Below are positions 1 to 11,150 of a stretch of DNA of 64,000 nt, piece after piece. The position numbers were made by a program, and so were the translations under genes. The number at the start of each line of letters is the position of its first letter. Position 1 is the first letter of the stretch. Origin of the DNA: Trileptium ribeirensis (lineage: Eukaryota > Nematoda > Enoplea > Enoplida > Thoracostomopsidae); contig JASANE010007344.1 of assembly GCA_030248225.1 (NCBI GenBank), forward strand, positions 1-64,000. Reading direction: 5' to 3'. Under the pieces are notes generated by a model. It saw only the letters and a program-made list of their open reading frames with translations, searched no databases and was not told the DNA's origin.

Positions 1-140
1 GCATAGGTACTGCGAAGCAATTGTGGCTGAGTCCCTTGCCCAAGGACGTTAGCGCGACCACTGGATTCGAACTCCTGACTTCACGATTATGAAGCAGGCG
101 CTCCAACGACTCGGCCACGCGGCCACACCCGGCATGAGGA
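1..140 (-). mobile_element. tRNA-derived SINE, partial at left edge
   Basis: Read on the minus strand, this has a Pol III box A (TGGCCGAGTCG, 107-117) and a box B (GTTCGAATCC, 63-72), about 35 bases apart. They are followed by a tail (17-46) whose CCTTGGGCAAGG and ACAATTGC stretches resemble the conserved central domain of metazoan SINEs of the Nin type. The anticodon arm does not fold cleanly into a 5-bp stem with a 7-base loop, and the T stem has one mismatch, so this is a tRNA-like SINE head and not a working tRNA. The 3' end lies outside the window. Confidence 0.75.
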
Positions 141-964
141 CATACCTGAAAACACAAGTAATAACATTAAAATAATACAAGTAACAACGAATATACTTAT
201 ATGAAAGCTTTTAGTTGTTAGAAACCCAACAAAAATATTGCAGTACAAGTATAATTATTATGGTGAGCAAAAATTGAATGACAAGAATCATGACCAAACA
301 AAAATAAGTGATAATAAATAAATTTTTGGAATTTTATAAATTTTTTATTGTTTTATCTTGGATTTTTTATTTATTTTTATTAATTTTTGAAATTTTATGA
401 ATATAAAAACGGAATTCTTTTTATAAGACACCGTACACTGGATTAATAACGTAACATATAATGAGCGTTTATTGTCATATACACAATACCAATGAATACA
501 AGATTGCGCCCAATTTAGCAGAAACGGAGTTGCCCTTATTTAACAGATACGCAAATTTGCGAAGAGTTGTCAAACATCATATAATAAGGACCAAATGCGA
601 AAACCGCGATAATTGGCAGGCAATTGAATTGGTATCGTAATAGTAGCGATGGTTAGGACGATATTCTGCCATGATGAGACTATTTGAATCGTTCATAACT
701 GTTTATAGCGAATTGTAATTTACTTGGCAATCCGGTTAGATTAAAGGGTTGCTGTCATTAGGGTCGCATCAGCGGAGGACTCCTCGGCGTCTATATCGCG
801 CTTGTTATCGCTGTTAATAACAGCAAGGGTTTGGATCAACTGAATAGTTCGCGACGTGTCTAGGACGAAATTAACGAAATACATATAGCGTCAAACGTTC
901 TCGATTAATAAAATATCCGTGGTAACAATGTTAATATGGTTTATAACTAATACATGTTAAAGTT
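141..964. other. non-coding, no gene seen
   Basis: AT-rich at 170-420, ordinary composition after that. No coding stretch, repeat or structured element could be supported. Confidence 0.5.
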
Positions 965-3160
965 ATGACTATTTCTGTTTTGGTCGCGCCAATGGGCGAA
1001 AAACTAGAACTGTTACTACAACATCTTAGTCACGACGTGGTTTGGGCAAATACATCAGCCAATAATGCTCCAATGGCAAAAAGAATGGTTGTCCCGTCCC
1101 AGTCGATCGTCATGTTGAGCATGCTATTGCGCGATAAAGCGGAGTTCGCGCAAAAATGCGTTCGAAAATTGTCGTAATGTTTGTAGCGACACTCGCCCGA
1201 CGAGCGGTTGAAACTGGTCTAGTTGATCTCGCACCAACTTTACTTCAATTTGTTGATCGTGCAGACGACGTTTCATATCATCGACATCATCGCGTAGGCG
1301 TTGGTAATCCGATTCCAGAAAAGCGTAGTCGCGAATTCGCTCTACCTGACTCGAAATGCCTGTTCGTGTGTCGACAAAGTGTCGCATATCTCTTTGCACA
1401 TCATTTTCCCATTTAGGCCGACTAAACACGATGAAGGCGATCCGCGGGAAATTTTGTACCGCAATACTGCGCGTCGCAAAATTTTGTATAAATATCCGTT
1501 TTGCTTGTACGTCATTCGACGCATGAAATTATCGTAAAGTTCTGGCGCTATTGTAACGTCCCATGGTTTATGGAAAATGATGTTGCGGACACGTTCCTCC
1601 CAGTGGAAAAACATGACGATCAGGTCATGATCAGTAACACGGTTTGTCCGTTTTGGCACGTTTGCTCGAATTCGCGCCGCATTTCGTCGCTCAAATGTTG
1701 CAACAGCTGATGCATACGCGGTTGCATTGTTGTATTAGGCAATGTCTGGTTAACCGTGAAGGAATGCTAAGTCAATCGATTACCAAACGGTGTACTGCGA
1801 CCTGACCGTAGATCGCAACCATCGAATTGCAATGAAATCATTTTCATTGCACTTCGTCTTTCGCTAAGGAGCGTTAGTTAACCGGCATCACGTTGTTCCA
1901 GCAGTGCTTGTTGAAATCAGCTGTTGCACTACAGCCATGACAGTCGGTTTCTGTTCCGTAGACGTTGGTCGAACCGTTTTCGTTGGAGTGACCGCTGATG
2001 CCTCCTCGAATGTTTCCGTTTCGATTGTTTTACGTTGCGCTTCAGTAGCCACTGTTAACGTTGATGCAGCTGGCGTTGACGCGAAAGACGGCGCAAAAAC
2101 AGCCTTAGACGTTGACTGTTGCTCCGCGTGACAAATTAGTGCCTGTCGTGGCTCTACAACCGAGGAGACACGTTGTTTGCCTTGCTGTGGACGCCTTGCC
2201 TCACAATCACTGTCACTAGACGTACTGCTCCTTCTTTCGTAATCATCGCGACGAGTTGTGCGCGCTTGAATACTAGCCGTTCGTTGAGTTTTCTGCTTCG
2301 TCTGCGTTCCACGCGTTTTTCGTTCTGGTAATTCCTTCTCCCGTAACTTGAGCTTGAGTTCAGCTATTTAACAATGCGCGTTGGGATTCTAGTTGAACTT
2401 GCTAATTCTCGTCAACTCGACGCAAATAATGCAACGCAGTATCGACTCACGTATTCAACTGCATTTGTTGCATTAACAGCATTCCATCCAATTGCACGGC
2501 TGATAGTGGTACAGGCTGCTGCAATTGTTGACGTACTTGCGCCAATTCCGAACCACGAAAATTGCCCAGTTGTAACTCCAAATGCAACCAAGGACAAATC
2601 TCCTGACCACTCGTCAGGCGGGTGCTCGGCAACAGCCGCAACTTATTCTTGTTGTTGGAGGTGCTCGTAGGCGACAGTAACTATTTTATTCGTGAGAATT
2701 TCATCGTACGTGATCGCTCTGGATCTACTACAGATATGGGTTGTTGGAATGGCGACCGTATAGCGCTTGACAACCGCATGAGCGCTGACTGAGGAATTCT
2801 TGGTGGAAACAGGACGTGTGTCCTCCTCCGTCCCCGAACTGGGTGAACTAACGGCATTATATCGGACAATACTGGTTCAGCCTGCGCTACAGTCACCATA
2901 CTAGACGTGGTTGAAGTCAGTAGCGACAAAACAGTCGCCAATCGGCGTGTGATCCAAATCAAAGGCATCCTAGCGCATATTTCGAACATGTTGACGATTC
3001 AGTTGCGCTGGCGTTTCTGTAAATAACCGGTTCTTATCACGTTGTAAATCGCCCTCCAGGTCACTAACGTAAGAAGCTTCGTCATCATCTTGTTCGTTAA
3101 TTTGGTTGAACTGCTGTGTTCCTCCACGTTCCATCGACCTTTGCGTCTCCAATAACCATC
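965..3160 (-). pseudogene. decayed minus-strand coding region, coiled-coil part, function not recognised
   Basis: Minus-strand reading frames with protein-like composition follow one another here, broken by stops and frame changes. From 5' to 3' they are an acidic/Q-rich stretch (3152-2970), a basic S/T-rich stretch (2989-2681), a Q/L-rich stretch (2641-2447), an S/T/A-rich stretch (about 2131-1904), and a C-terminal part (1659-1124). The C-terminal part contains a heptad-like, charged coiled coil with a segment RLRDDVDDMKRRLHDQQ. I do not recognise the family. The region lies just downstream of the exonuclease domain at 3225-4160 on the same strand, so the two may be parts of one dead gene or mobile element. 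The order of breaks is seen in the sequence; that they formed one protein is inference. Confidence 0.4.
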
Positions 3161-3224
3161 ACACTATGATACCTTTTCCCTGATGCCTTCTTGATAATCA
3201 CGACGATTGGAAACGGCATCGGGA

Positions 3225-4160
3225 TTAACCGGCACCGTCAAGCCACGTGCATCTGTAGCAAACGCTCTTAAAGATGCGCGGAAACTGTTCAATCAGATGC
3301 CACAGACGATTGACATCGTGGCGACCCATCGGTGGTAGTGTATTGCGTCGATGTGCGATAAACAGCCCTCCATCGATGAGAATGAAGTCATGGGCACTAT
3401 ATCGAACAAATTGTGGATACGCTCCAAAATTGAGTACCCAATCTCCGGGACCTACCTGTCGCACATGAATACCTCCCAATAATGTCGTACCATAAGGCGT
3501 AGGATCATGGCGAATACGCCCAGTGAACAGATAGAAAAATCACCGCAAACTATATCAACAACCTACGGCTTCCTGCATATCCGTCAAATTTGCGTATGGA
3601 AACGGCTGGTTGTAGCCAAATTCCGTACATTCCAGAATACAGCATCGTTTTCCATCGCCCACCAAATTTTAAGTCGTTCATCCGACGCGATACACGCGTA
3701 TAAAGCTGCAGCCACATCTGAACCGAGCGCCATCAGATCGAAAATGATGACGACTACTTCGATGGTAACTACTTGCAATGTAGCAGGTGCGGTACGGCGC
3801 CAACCTTCAGCGAATGTTAACCACTCTCGATCGACCCACAGGCATGCATTGCGCGGTAACCATCTCCAACAGACATCGAATGGTTCCTTCTCATGCGTGT
3901 CCAAATCTTTTCCCACGCCTCTCGAAATTGCTGCTACTGACGATTACTAATGTTTACACGCCTTTACACTCCATATCACACGCTATCACGTTGGTGGCTG
4001 AATGCTCAATAATACCTATCGCTGACTCAATTAGATCTCTAGCATCAACCACAACTACGCTAGGGGGGTGCATCCAGTCTCGACCATCCATTTCCAACCC
4101 ACTGGTCCACGGATACAGATTCCACACGGGGTGGTTACGATTTTGGCCCCTGGCCAAGCA
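3225..4160 (-). pseudogene. 3'-5' exonuclease domain (DEDDy, EXD1/RNase D-like), frameshifted
   Basis: Three minus-strand segments together carry the hallmarks of the RNase D/WRN-type 3'-5' exonuclease fold. Segment 4157-3954 has the leading strand and motif I (VIACDMECKG, D-x-E). Segment 3916-3584 has the central strand IIFDLMALGSDVAAAL and motif II (acid in AMENDAVFW). Segment 3479-3225 has motif III, the Y-x3-D of the DEDDy subtype (RYSAHDFILI). The segments lie in different frames, with a TAA directly after motif I, so the copy cannot encode the protein without repair and is called a pseudogene. Enzymes of this family trim RNA or DNA from the 3' end; EXD1-like members act in piRNA biology. 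Whether this came from a host gene or a mobile-element passenger is unknown. No obvious intron signals explain the frame changes. Confidence 0.6.
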
Positions 4161-4309
4161 AGCTGTTAGTCTACCCCGTCAATTGGACGTTCAAGAGGGA
4201 TATCCCCAGTTTCTGATTCTAAATCAGACCGCCAGTCGAATCCATCCGACGACCCATTTTCACTACCTGTATCCTTTGTCGTATCCGCCATTCGAAAAAC
4301 CGCAGTAAT

Positions 4310-5989
4310 TCATGATTCACAGAGACGAAGCACAAACTGCACACCGTTGGCTACAACCACATTGTAAGAAAATGTCATTGTCATGGCATTAAGTTATTTC
4401 ATACATAATGTGTTCAATAACGTAAGCTAGTATTGTTGTTGCAGTAATATTTCTATTGCACGACAACAGGACTGACGTGATGTTGCTTCGTCAAAAGCAA
4501 ACTAGCCGCTATTACAACAACCATATAATGTCAGAAAACATTACCGCGACATGTAACAGACAGTTGAAAAATATTTCTACTGTATTGCGGATAGAAATAA
4601 ACTCGAAATTTGCACAGCTATGCATTCGATAAACTACCGTGCTCGTTACTTCGCGGTTGTCACAATCTTTTAGCGACTTTAGCCGTTATACATTTAGCTC
4701 GCTTTCGATTTTGTGATGTGCCGCAAGGTTTACTGATATAAATTGTAGCGCTATATCCAGCATGTACGTCATATGTGGCCGATGTCCGGCTGAGCGGTGT
4801 TAAATGGTCGAGAGGAGGTCGTCGGGAGGGGTGATTAATTTTCTGAAATTTTAGGGACACAAATTTTTCCGCCGATCTTTGCGAATTTGCGACTAATTTT
4901 TCCAATTGCCACGTTTTACACCTATATTTGCACGTGCAGGGAGAGGAGAGTGTTAATGTGACGTGGGAGGCTCCGACCCTCAGGGTAACCCCTGCACCTC
5001 TATGGACACCAATGATGTACGTATATTTGGAATTCATTACAATGGAATATAGTGCATACCAATGGCACAATATCACATTATATCTCTGATTACATTGTCC
5101 TCTCCAACACAACGAAACAGGATACCATTTCTGCTATTTTACACAATAGACCCACAATGGCAATATATATATAATTATATATGTTATTTATGCACACTTT
5201 ATAATACAGTGAAAACTGTCCAGGTTTTATTGCCGAATAAAGAATGCATACGTTAATGAATGAATATATGTTGTATATATTGCGCGCAAATGATATTGAT
5301 ATATATTTTTGCATTGCATTTAGTTGTTGACACATGTCTTATTGTTAAGCGCTGCCTGTTTACACTCGAATTATAATTAAAGCAAGTTAACATTGACTAG
5401 ACAGATTGACATTGTACAATCATTCGGTTATATTATCAGCCACACTACAACACAGTTTGGCATTATAGCTCAAACATTTTCACTGAGAGAATTTGACTGA
5501 CTAAAGTTCAAATATAATTTGAAATGACACATCGGTTTTGCAACCACAGTGATCATAATGATTAAAACTGGCGTACCATATCTGACGAATAACTGCAGAA
5601 ACTGCTGAAGCGGCAAGTGAATTGTATGTTATATGAACTAAAATACATCGCACTGCATATTCGAATTATATAACCCTGTTTAATGCTATGGTGTTTATAG
5701 AAAATGACACCAATAGCTTAACTGTTTCGATCAGTGTACTTCATTACTTAAGTCTAATAATGAAGCTTTATTGTAAATATAGTTTCACACAGGAATATAA
5801 GATATATCCAATACCCGTAATGTGTCTCTATCCGTATTTAGTGTGATAACAAGGCATTGTGAAAATTAACGCCGAATCTACTAGTTCTATCCTTCCGACA
5901 GAATCAAGCTTGATTTTATGGCTTTCTATGTAAATTTGTCAGATTGTTAATCCGCATGTATTACCTAGGCTACGCACCTGAAATAATAT
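4310..5989. other. non-coding, no gene seen
   Basis: No coding exon recognised. 5150-5340 is AT-rich with TATA runs. A G/A-rich patch at 4790-5000 contains purine blocks, but nothing that repeats elsewhere in the window. Confidence 0.45.
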
Positions 5990-6028
5990 CGTTCGCGGCG
6001 CACTGGGGGGGGGGTGGGGTGACCCACG
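5990..6028 (+). repeat. short direct repeat G, copy 1
   Basis: Begins CGTTCGCGGCGCACTGGGG and ends CACGTAGT. A second copy at 6233-6272 (ending ACATGTAGT) lies 243 bases downstream. The G run is expanded to ten in this copy. Confidence 0.7.
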
Positions 6029-6224
6029 TAGTAGTTACTATCTTGAGCAAACCCAATGGTTATTAAATTGTTTACTAACTGCAGCCTACTATATATATTT
6101 AAATTCATTGTAGGTTTTCATTTGTAGACAATGCAGAATAAGCTATTTTTTCTTATTGTCGCTTATTTTAGTTACAACAGATTTTTTCAATTGTCGGCTA
6201 CATGCTGAAGACAGATATTGTCGC
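6029..6224 (+). repeat. 196-bp direct repeat R, copy 1
   Basis: Runs from GTAGTTACT to ATATTGTCGC and matches 9702-9897 at roughly 94 percent by eye, with the same length. The pair brackets about 3.5 kb, like the ends of a terminal-repeat element or a duplication into which something inserted. It lacks a clear TG..CA LTR layout. Confidence 0.8.
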
Positions 6225-6232
6225 TCTCATGT

Positions 6233-6272
6233 CGTTCGCGGCGCACTGGGGCGAGTGGGGTGATACATGTAG
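6233..6272 (+). repeat. short direct repeat G, copy 2
   Basis: Second copy of CGTTCGCGGCGCACTGGGG followed by GAGTGGGGTGA. Its end, ACATGTAGT, resembles GTACATAGTAGT before R copy 2 at 9699. This suggests that a tandem G-R-G-R array was split here by the segment 6273-9701. Confidence 0.65.
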
Positions 6273-6362
6273 TGTGACAGCCCGAGTTTATGCCAATCCG
6301 AAACAGTCGAAACCAGGCCAAAAGGGCTCAAAATTTAATTGGATAAAGGGCGATCGGATGCC

Positions 6363-6463
6363 GGTGGAGCGTGATCTAGGGACGTATTGATGTGTCATTT
6401 ATCATTGTATTGAATAAAATAAATACTGTATTGTATTGTATAAATGTGTTATCACGCTCCACC
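6363..6463. repeat. 13-bp perfect inverted repeat around a 75-base AT-rich spacer
   Basis: GGTGGAGCGTGAT (6363-6375) and ATCACGCTCCACC (6451-6463) are exact inverse complements. The spacer contains AATAAA and TATTGTAT repeats. It could be a small foldback element or an RNA stem. Confidence 0.75.
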
Positions 6464-7502
6464 AGCCCGAGGTGCGCGGGGTGATTACGCACCAAAATTG
6501 AATCAAAATCTTATGGTTAGAGTATCCGATCGACCCAAGGATGTTTACATTATGAATAATAGGGATGTGTTATTGTATAAATGATTAGTATGGGCATTGG
6601 AAATTGGCACGGATGCGTAGTCGGACGGACCGGGGACAAGGGGGAAAGATTTCGCAATTTGATTTAACAAACTTTGTTGATTTGGTGCCCCAAGGTTGAT
6701 TCCGGTGCGCATCCTTAACTAAATTGTGCATATATAACGCATTTATATTTGGTGCTAAAGTGTGCAAGGTAATTTAGATATGCCCCTGTGTGTGTCGGGA
6801 TGGAACGAGGCAAAATGCAGGATCCCTACCAAAATTCGAAAGGGGATCTTTATTTTGATTTGGGCCTCGGAGATCTGTCCTGACACCCAGAGGACGGAAA
6901 TCGTTGTCATATGCACAGGTATATTTTAGGGGATGTTTTAAATCCATCAGAAGAGCGATGAGACTGACCTCATATAGCAAAAGTTTTATTTTTCAAACGG
7001 TATAGGAACTTTGGAATTTAAGGGGGTTTTACAGGTTTTAAACAAAAAAGGGGACATTAAACTATTATTAGGGCTTCATAAGGATTCGAAATCACTTATT
7101 CGTGTGACCCTGACCTCAACCGGTAGATACTTATGGACCCCCGATCCCGCGTTTAAACTCCCAAAGTTTAGGGCCCCAAATCACCACAACTAAAACCAAA
7201 ACTTCCCAATTTTTCAAGCCCAGTACCTTTATTGGGTCCTATACTAACCATCTTAGTGAAAACCGGGGCCACCCGCCCCAACGGAACTTCACGGGACTTC
7301 CACAACTTAATCGGGACCCAAAATTATCCTATCGTGCACGCATTCTTCTGCCTCTAACGGGCCTCTTAGGCAAATTACATAAATTTTGGGGGTCTCATCA
7401 GTAGGCGACCAGCCAGGGCATGGATATGATCCCACCCCCGGCCGCCTACTCCATCCCGTTTCGAAATATGACAAAAAATTAACAAAGTTACAATGCATCA
7501 AA

Positions 7503-7562
7503 AGCGCCTGAAGCGCTGATATATATTGTTGTTTTTGGAGCCTCGCGCCGACCAGCGCGAGG
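7503..7562. repeat. two adjacent perfect hairpins
   Basis: AGCGC-CTGAA-GCGCT (7503-7517), then CCTCGCGC-CGACCA-GCGCGAGG (7541-7562), an 8-bp G+C stem with a 6-base loop. Confidence 0.7.
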
Positions 7563-7794
7563 TCTAGGCTGTTTTGTCTGACCAGCGTATATTATTGTTA
7601 GCAGCAAAATGTGTTATTGTTTGTCGTGCCGCCAATGTCGGTCCCGCCGATATACAGTTTTGCTTTAAAAGTCGTCGATGTATACGTCGCTTTATTAGAT
7701 TTTAAATTTAAAATATTTGGGTTGTTGAGCGTATCTTATGGCGATAAGTCTCTAAGACAACGAAGATAAACAGGGGGGGAGGCCGAGACCACAG

Positions 7795-7802
7795 TATAAA
7801 AG
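7795..7802 (+). promoter_or_regulatory. candidate TATA box
   Basis: TATAAAAG, followed about 25-50 bases downstream by a GC-rich stretch and CAGTCGAGTTTTCAGAG. This arrangement resembles retroelement LTR promoters. Orientation plus; no attached reading frame is convincing. Confidence 0.4.
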
Positions 7803-7924
7803 AGACTGCCCGATTCCCCGATCGGAGCCAGTCGAGTTTTCAGAGTTTTGTATTGGCGGTTGTCGCCGTTTTAAAATTAATGCTTGCTAGGCTTACTGCT
7901 TTCTTTTCTTTTTCGGCTAACGAT

Positions 7925-7974
7925 ACCAGGGGTGGTTTCTCGCCGTGCCCCCACGGTGGAGAGCCTCCCCTGGT
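7925..7974 (+). ncRNA. long hairpin in the presumed leader after the TATA box
   Basis: The outer stem ACCAGGGG (7925-7932) pairs with CCCCTGGT (7967-7974). The inner stem CCGTG (7943-7947) pairs with CACGG (7952-7956) around a CCCC loop. GG/CC and TCTC/GAGA pairs lie between, with small bulges. Such a structure about 130 bases after a TATA box could be a packaging or dimerisation element, but that is inference. Confidence 0.5.
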
Positions 7975-9634
7975 TGTGATACTTGTTTCGATCTTACCAA
8001 GGGCCGCCCTTGCGGGCGTTGGAGCGTCGGAAGGATGCTCCTCGCGTCCGTAAGGGGCCGGGCCCGTTAAAATTCGCAAAACTAAACAAAAATTTACTCA
8101 AAATCGATGCTCGCAGGCTTCTCGACTGGTTCCCCGCTCGTGGGACGTTTTCTTTACGTTTACAGGTCCGAGGGGTGATAAAAAATTTTTATTCTAGGAC
8201 AAATTATATTGAGCGAAATTTAGAGTTTAAAGCGGAGTTTAGTAAGAAAAATTTGTTATCCTAAGTCCAGCGATGGTGGGCAGTTTCGAAAAATGCAACA
8301 AAAATCTCCTAGGTGATAGTAGGAGCAATACTAGGGACGCAGCCGTTTGCCTCTCCGGGTGACACGAGTTGTCCCCGTTTGTCTGAAATCGAACTACAGC
8401 GTCGAATCCCCATTCGTTCGCTGTGTTCCCATTACTTTTGGTTAATTTGCGATGCAAACCACTGCGGGCCCGAACGTGACAGAATTTTAAGAGGCTCCCT
8501 GGCTGAGCGGAGAGCGAAACGGAGACTGGGGCTGGCGGCGAGCTGAGACGTACTGAATTTTGGTGGGACGTGGGTTTTCTAACAGTGCAACTACGGGAAA
8601 AATCTACGTCGGCACCTACTCCCGGAGCTCTCTGGGAGCGAGTTTCAAATTAGTCGGATTGTGCTCGAGCCGCCCCAGTCGCCGTGGAAATGGTACAAAA
8701 TTTTGAACTTTTGATTCCGTTTTCATGCGGAGTTTAAGTTACAAAAAGGGGACAAATCATTGTGATTTAATAGGCAGCTAGTCGTTTAAAAAATCAGCAT
8801 TCTTTCGCCAAAATTTATAAGGCTCTACTCGACCGGAAATTGTAAGGGCATAGTACGTCAAAGGAAAAGTAGCATACGCCTCAGGGTATCTTGCAGGGTA
8901 CCCGGAATCAAATTTTGTCATCTACTAAATGTTGTATATAAGTTGTTCTATGCCCCGATTGGGCAATTTTTATAAAGTGTGTTGAATACAAAAAGGGAAA
9001 GGATTCAAGAGTAAATCATTTGGATCGTGTGTCACTTTTGGCAGCAGTTAGGAAACTTGTTTATTTTCTCAACCCAAAGTTCGAGACCGCCAATCCCCCC
9101 TCGCATTGCGCTACAGCCACGTTTACATGAACCATCAGGAATGCCCGCTACCGCGAACTCCTCTCTGCAAGTATTGCTTCGTTTAGCTTGCCATCCGGCA
9201 TGCGATACTAATGACCAGAAGCTCATCACCCAAGGTACTGGGGCCTCCGCCTCAGTGCCCCAACGTTAAAATAAGTAACTAAATGTTGTCACCATTTAAG
9301 TTATAGGGCCAGTCATGTTTTACTTAGGATTAGAACGGGACTATAGCACAAGGGGACATACCAACCAGGAACCTCGCCAAGATTACGCTAGGACCAGAGA
9401 ATCCCGCTCGGGGGATTAAGTGGATAATGAGGGAAAGGCGAGTCAGCCTTATTACCTGTGAGCAGGCTTAGGGGTTGACTCTCCCTCGGGGGACCTCATA
9501 CCATTAGACACGTGGGCCAATATAGGGGCCAGGCCGAACACCCTGGTTAACCCGCCGGCAGCCTGCTAAGCAAAGCGGTTCCCTTAGGTCATCGCATAGA
9601 TCACCGGGGAGTCGTGGAAGCCGGGGTTGTCCGG

Positions 9635-9663
9635 GCACCACACGCTGAGGAAACTCGTGGTGC
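9635..9663. repeat. perfect 7-bp hairpin with nested GNRA loop
   Basis: GCACCAC (9635-9641) pairs with GTGGTGC (9657-9663). Inside, GAG-GAAA-CTC forms a GNRA-type tetraloop, separated from the outer stem by an ACGCT bulge. Confidence 0.6.
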
Positions 9664-9701
9664 AGCTGGGATCCCTTAGGGCCAGAACTGGTCCTAGTAC
9701 A

Positions 9702-9897
9702 TAGTAGTTACTACACTGAGCAAACCCAATGGTTATTAAATTGTTTACTAACTGCAGCCTACTATATATATTTTAATTCATTGTAGGTTTTCATTTGTAG
9801 ACAATGTAGAATAAGCTATGTTTTCTTATTGTGGCTTATTATAGTTACAATAGATTTCTTCAATTGTCGGCTACATGCTGAAGACAGATATTGTCGC
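9702..9897 (+). repeat. 196-bp direct repeat R, copy 2
   Basis: Second copy of 6029-6224, with roughly a dozen substitutions. Its end at TATTGTCGC abuts the broken gag-like region. Confidence 0.8.
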
Positions 9898-9989
9898 AAC
9901 ATTATCGCAAGCATTACATTGATGCTACAATAACAACTAGCTGTCTATTGCCGCAGCAATAACTCAACAGTTTTGCTCAACTCCAACTC

Positions 9990-11150
9990 ACCAGCGAAAT
10001 CCGATACAGAGGCTTTTTTGGCTCATTTGTTGAAACAGCTGAACTTCATCTACGAATTCCCGACTTTTCATAAACCGTTGGCGTAACTAGTAGACCAAAT
10101 CTTCATGTGTCGTTGGGGCCTCTGGGCCAGTCATCAACAATTCAATATAACTTCGAGCAGCATATTTTAGCTTCCTACGCAATGTACGCAATTTATCACT
10201 TGGACTGTCTATACCTGCCAACTCGAACTCAGTTTCCAACCGACAAAAATACGCTGCAAAATCTGATGTCCATCGTACCTTTCAATATTGACAGGTTCTT
10301 TCGGAGGCGGCACATTAACCGTAATAGATGGCATAGCAGGACCTGCTGCAACAACATGCGCGGGGGCAGACACAGTAGCAGCCGTTTGAGTACACGCAGA
10401 CGCAGCCGTAGCTGTGCGACTGTTGGTACCGGCCGAAACTACAGACACTGAAGCTGGAACCGACATGATCGGGGCGGCCACAGATGCAGGCGAAGATACG
10501 ACACCCGATGCTAACGAAATCCTAGCAGATACTGACGTAGCGTCAAAAGACGAAACAGGTACAGTCGGCAATGGCACCGACACTTGAGCCCTAATTGGAT
10601 CTATTATCGGAACCGGGGGCTCAAAATCACAACGTACTTTTGGCCTAGTATCTGCATCTACCACCGTAGCTTCCATATAAACCGAATCCTCCATTCGGGT
10701 ATCAGAGGTTGGGATCAACACGGGATTCATGCCTATCAGGTCTCGCAACTGGTTAAGGTTACCCCGTATTTTACTCATTTGTACGTTTAAACCGCTAGTG
10801 CGACGTGCCATCAAACCTTAGAGTCTGCGCTCGCGCTCGATTGTACTATATATCGTTTCATCGTATTTACGAGTAGAGTCACGTACCAGGCTAGTTATTT
10901 CATCGTATTTGCGACTAGAATCAATTAAGTTTACTTGCACCTGACGAAACGTCGCTCCATACACGTAATCGGGTCATCAGTAGCAGTTGGTAACGGCGTA
11001 CTCGTACTGTCTATTCCTATAGACCACTGGGTCATATTGTCCGGAGGTAATAGCGCGACTGTATCGTCCATGACATAAAAGTACGAAGTACAACGTTCAA
11101 CTAGGACACTCACGATTTCGTGCTGTAACGCAACAAAAAATAACACTAAA
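9990..11150 (-). pseudogene. gag-like retroelement reading frame, broken
   Basis: The longest piece (10814-10209, 201 codons from a TTG) has an N-terminal charged part and a long S/T/A/V/P-rich linker, then leads into a segment typical of LTR-retroelement Gag: a proline-rich lead, then a basic/aromatic helical stretch that continues in another frame down to about 10080. Upstream, 11146-10820 carries further coding-like sequence with a repeated R-K-Y-D-E motif. A stop (TAA) sits directly before the 201-codon piece, and frames change near 10960 and near 10230. No protease, reverse transcriptase or integrase follows; the sequence runs into direct repeat R at 9897. Gag assignment rests on composition and layout, not on a diagnostic zinc knuckle, so another origin is possible. 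Confidence 0.4.

Larger units (their letters stand above)
6273..9701. mobile_element. GC-richer, structured non-coding insertion of about 3.4 kb
   Basis: No long reading frame. Composition is richer in G+C than both flanks. It starts near TGTGACAGCCCGAG and ends near CCTAGTACA inside what looks like a split tandem repeat, with similar short sequence on both sides. Internal signals include a TATAAAAG box, a polyadenylation-like AATAAA near 6412, and several perfect hairpins listed separately. A non-autonomous retroelement or LARD-like remnant would fit, but no primer-binding site, polypurine tract or long terminal repeat pair was found. Confidence 0.4.

Noticed and set aside
54..130. Functional tRNA gene (CAT anticodon-like) on the minus strand
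   Set aside because: The anticodon arm does not fold with a 7-base loop, the acceptor ends do not pair, and a SINE-type tail follows.
3507..4308. Plus-strand frames of 147 and 173 codons
   Set aside because: They are antisense to the exonuclease motifs, which give recognisable protein only on the minus strand.
9630..9670. Hammerhead ribozyme (CTGA..GAAAC resemblance)
   Set aside because: No CTGANGA core with a separate stem II and no properly placed cleavage triplet; only a nested hairpin is supported.
6029..9897. Complete LTR retrotransposon with R as LTRs
   Set aside because: R has no TG..CA ends, no primer-binding site follows R1, no polypurine tract precedes R2, and there is no gag or pol between them.
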